From: an uncultured Clostridia bacterium
GTDB taxonomy: Bacteria; Bacillota; Clostridia; Christensenellales; Aristaeellaceae
NCBI GenBank assembly: GCA_946543085.1
Contig: CAMNLM010000014.1
Span: forward strand, 1 to 35,892
Length of the DNA stretch: 35,892 nt
Reading direction: 5' to 3'
Of this stretch, positions 34,911 to 35,892 are shown piece after piece (position 1 is the first letter of the stretch; each line of letters begins with the position of its first letter). The position numbers were made by a program, and so were the translations under genes. Under the pieces are notes generated by a model. The model worked only from the letters and a program-made list of their open reading frames with translations, had not been told where the DNA came from and did not search any database.

Positions 34911-34946
34911 AAAAACACCTCGCTGCATTCTTTCGACGCAGCGAGG
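34911..34946 (-). terminator. Terminator/attenuator hairpin after thiT, overlapping the next gene's ribosome binding site
   Basis: Minus-strand CCTCGCTGC (34938-34946) and GCAGCGAGG (34918-34926) form a perfect 9-bp stem with an 11-nt loop, followed by TGTTTTT and directly by the ATG at 34910. GAGGTG, the ribosome binding site of the next gene, is in the descending arm. Confidence 0.7.
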
Positions 34947-34994
34947 CGAATTCCTGCAAACTTTCTGTTATATCTGTCACAACTTCGTAAAGAA

Positions 34995-35582
34995 TCAGCC
35001 GTGGATATCCTCGCCGCGGATGTAGCGGCCGAGCGGCGCATAGATCGACATGGCAACGATCTCGGTGACGACGAGCTCGGCAAGCATGTACCAGCCATTA
35101 TAGAGGAAGGAGTAGATCCAGGGGTTGGTCATCGTCATGTTCATGAAGCTTTCCGGCATCCACTCGCCCCAGATCCACGCGCCGGTGATGAGGTGGCACA
35201 CGAAGCGCAGGGTGAAGGTGGCGGCGATGCCCGCGGCGACGGACCACCGCGTTTTGCCCATAAGCCTGTCGAACAGGCCGGAGAAGCCCAGCACGGTGTA
35301 GGCGATGACATAGTCCAGCATCACGACGCCGGCGGCCATGACAAAGCTGGTGGCGTAGCCGACGTTGTCCAGGCCGAGCAGAAGCTGGATCAGGCTGTAG
35401 ACGAAGGCTGTGGGGAGGCCCCACTTCCAGCCCCAGCGGTGGCTGATGAGGACGATGGGCAGCATGCTGACGATGGTGATGCCGCCGCCGAAGGGCAGGT
35501 CGATCTTCAGCATGCTCAGGATGGTGGCGAGCGCGATGAAGACGGCGCTCTCTGCGAGTTTCCGGGTCGTGTTGTGTTTCAT
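34995..35582 (-). CDS. thiT: Thiamine ECF transporter substrate-binding component ThiT
   Basis: This 195-residue integral membrane protein binds thiamine for an energy-coupling-factor importer. Six hydrophobic segments can be seen. KLAESAVFIALATILSMLKI is the first, with the Ala-rich face that docks on EcfT. Aromatic and polar residues in the second half (CHLITGAWIWGEW, YSFLYNGWYMLAELV) agree with the thiamine pocket of ThiT, which uses Glu, His, Trp, Tyr and Asn from this region. ATG at 35582 has AAGGAGG 9 nt upstream. The TPP riboswitch in its leader supports the substrate. The shared EcfA1A2T module is not in the window. Confidence 0.95.
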   Translation of the reverse strand: MKHNTTRKLAESAVFIALATILSMLKIDLPFGGGITIVSMLPIVLISHRWGWKWGLPTAFVYSLIQLLLGLDNVGYATSFVMAAGVVMLDYVIAYTVLGFSGLFDRLMGKTRWSVAAGIAATFTLRFVCHLITGAWIWGEWMPESFMNMTMTNPWIYSFLYNGWYMLAELVVTEIVAMSIYAPLGRYIRGEDIHG

Positions 35583-35621
35583 GGAAGGGTTCCTCCTTGC
35601 TGAAAATGATGCGTCACATAG

Positions 35622-35644
35622 AAAAAACCCGCGTTGCACGCGGG
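35622..35644 (-). terminator. Expression-platform terminator of the TPP riboswitch
   Basis: Minus-strand CCCGCGT-GCA-ACGCGGG followed by TTTTTT, between the aptamer and thiT. Confidence 0.9.
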
Positions 35645-35673
35645 AAGCAGTTTCAGCGCCTGGCAGGCACAGT

Positions 35674-35759
35674 CCGCTTCCCTCCGGTAGGATGACCTAC
35701 ACAGGTTCCAAGGGTCGGGCACCAGCCCTCTCAGCGGCGTTTCGCCGCACCCCCAGCGG
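35674..35759 (-). promoter_or_regulatory. TPP (THI-box) riboswitch controlling thiT
   Basis: The minus strand shows the conserved aptamer parts in order: P1 CCGCT (35755-35759), GGGGTGC, a GGCG-AAA-CGCC hairpin, CTGAGAGGGC, GACCCTTGGAACCTG, a TAGG...CCTA hairpin and the closing GGGAAGCGG (P1 partner at 35674-35678). The 3' GGGAAGC can instead pair with GCTTCCC (35642-35648), which overlaps the terminator stem. So without TPP an antiterminator can form; with TPP the aptamer closes, the terminator forms and thiT is switched off. This is standard for thiamine transport genes. Confidence 0.95.
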
Positions 35760-35772
35760 TATGACGGATTCC

Positions 35773-35800
35773 ATTATAGTCAACAAGGTGAGAATGTCAA
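35773..35800 (-). promoter_or_regulatory. Promoter of the thiT leader
   Basis: Minus-strand TTGACA (35795-35800) and TATAAT (35773-35778), both perfect, with a 16-nt spacer. The predicted start is only a few bases before the riboswitch P1. The remaining 92 bases to the window end show no gene; they contain the direct repeat GAGACTG twice. Confidence 0.85.
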
Positions 35801-35892
35801 GAGGAGGTTTTGGGGGAAGCTGCGGGTGCGTGTAGGTTTACAATTGATGTGAGACTGAAAGGGGGTAAACAAAAGCGACTGAGACTGGTAAA

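Noticed and set aside
33549..35603. A 684-codon open frame on the plus strand
   Set aside because: It is antisense to three minus-strand genes, including the clear ThiT, and runs into the thiT leader.
35801..35892. Repeated GAGACTG/GGTAAA elements at the window end as the start of a repeat array
   Set aside because: Only two short, unevenly matched copies are visible before the window ends.

Overview
The window (about 36 kb, high GC, dense genes, short gaps) looks like a chromosomal segment of an anaerobic Bacillota of the Clostridia type. Reasons: Firmicutes-style ribosome binding sites (AAGGAGG), a BMP-type nucleoside ABC transporter, the NfnAB transhydrogenase typical of anaerobes, a SufCBDSU iron-sulfur operon with SufU, a ThiT thiamine ECF component under a TPP riboswitch, and a MurE with the DNPR signature of meso-diaminopimelate murein. 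The exact family cannot be fixed from sequence reading alone. There is no rRNA, tRNA, CRISPR array, prophage or insertion sequence.

Layout. 1-2106 (+): end of a nucleoside-type ABC transporter operon (ATPase tail, two permeases), closed by a terminator. 2228-7041 (+): tcdA, a small coiled-coil gene, cysS, a ComEA-like helix-hairpin-helix protein and dnaX, closed by a terminator. 7182-12139 (+): a nadD-yqeK fusion, rsfS, an O6-alkylguanine methyltransferase, a CorC/HlyC-type CBS protein, a 36-residue membrane peptide, and a CapA-family protein with an eroded active site. 12241-17160 (+): threonine aldolase, a DUF4340 protein, and nfnA-nfnB. 17397-24006 (-): a reduced division/cell-wall cluster, mraZ, ftsL-like, murE, mraY, murD, divIB, without rsmH, ftsI, murF, ftsW, murG or murC. 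24628-29839 (+): sufC, sufB, sufD, sufS, sufU, divergent from mraZ. 29982-35582 (-): an exported FMN-binding protein, homoserine dehydrogenase, an exported protein of unknown function, an unrecognised 320-residue protein, and thiT.

Functional themes are housekeeping: murein precursor synthesis and septum assembly, Fe-S cluster assembly, redox balance (NfnAB), NAD synthesis, tRNA modification and charging, replication clamp loading, and thiamine and nucleoside uptake.

The best material for a second look is regulatory or architectural. It includes a ~135-bp tandem repeat with competing hairpins that splits sufC from sufB; a hom promoter lying inside the loop of the preceding terminator; a terminator hairpin that also covers a start site downstream of thiT; a complete TPP riboswitch with a visible antiterminator; a dnaX slippery heptamer without a nearby stop; a possible structured RNA between mraZ and sufC; and a CapA protein lacking the usual catalytic residues. 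I found no clear evidence for a wholly new multi-gene system here.
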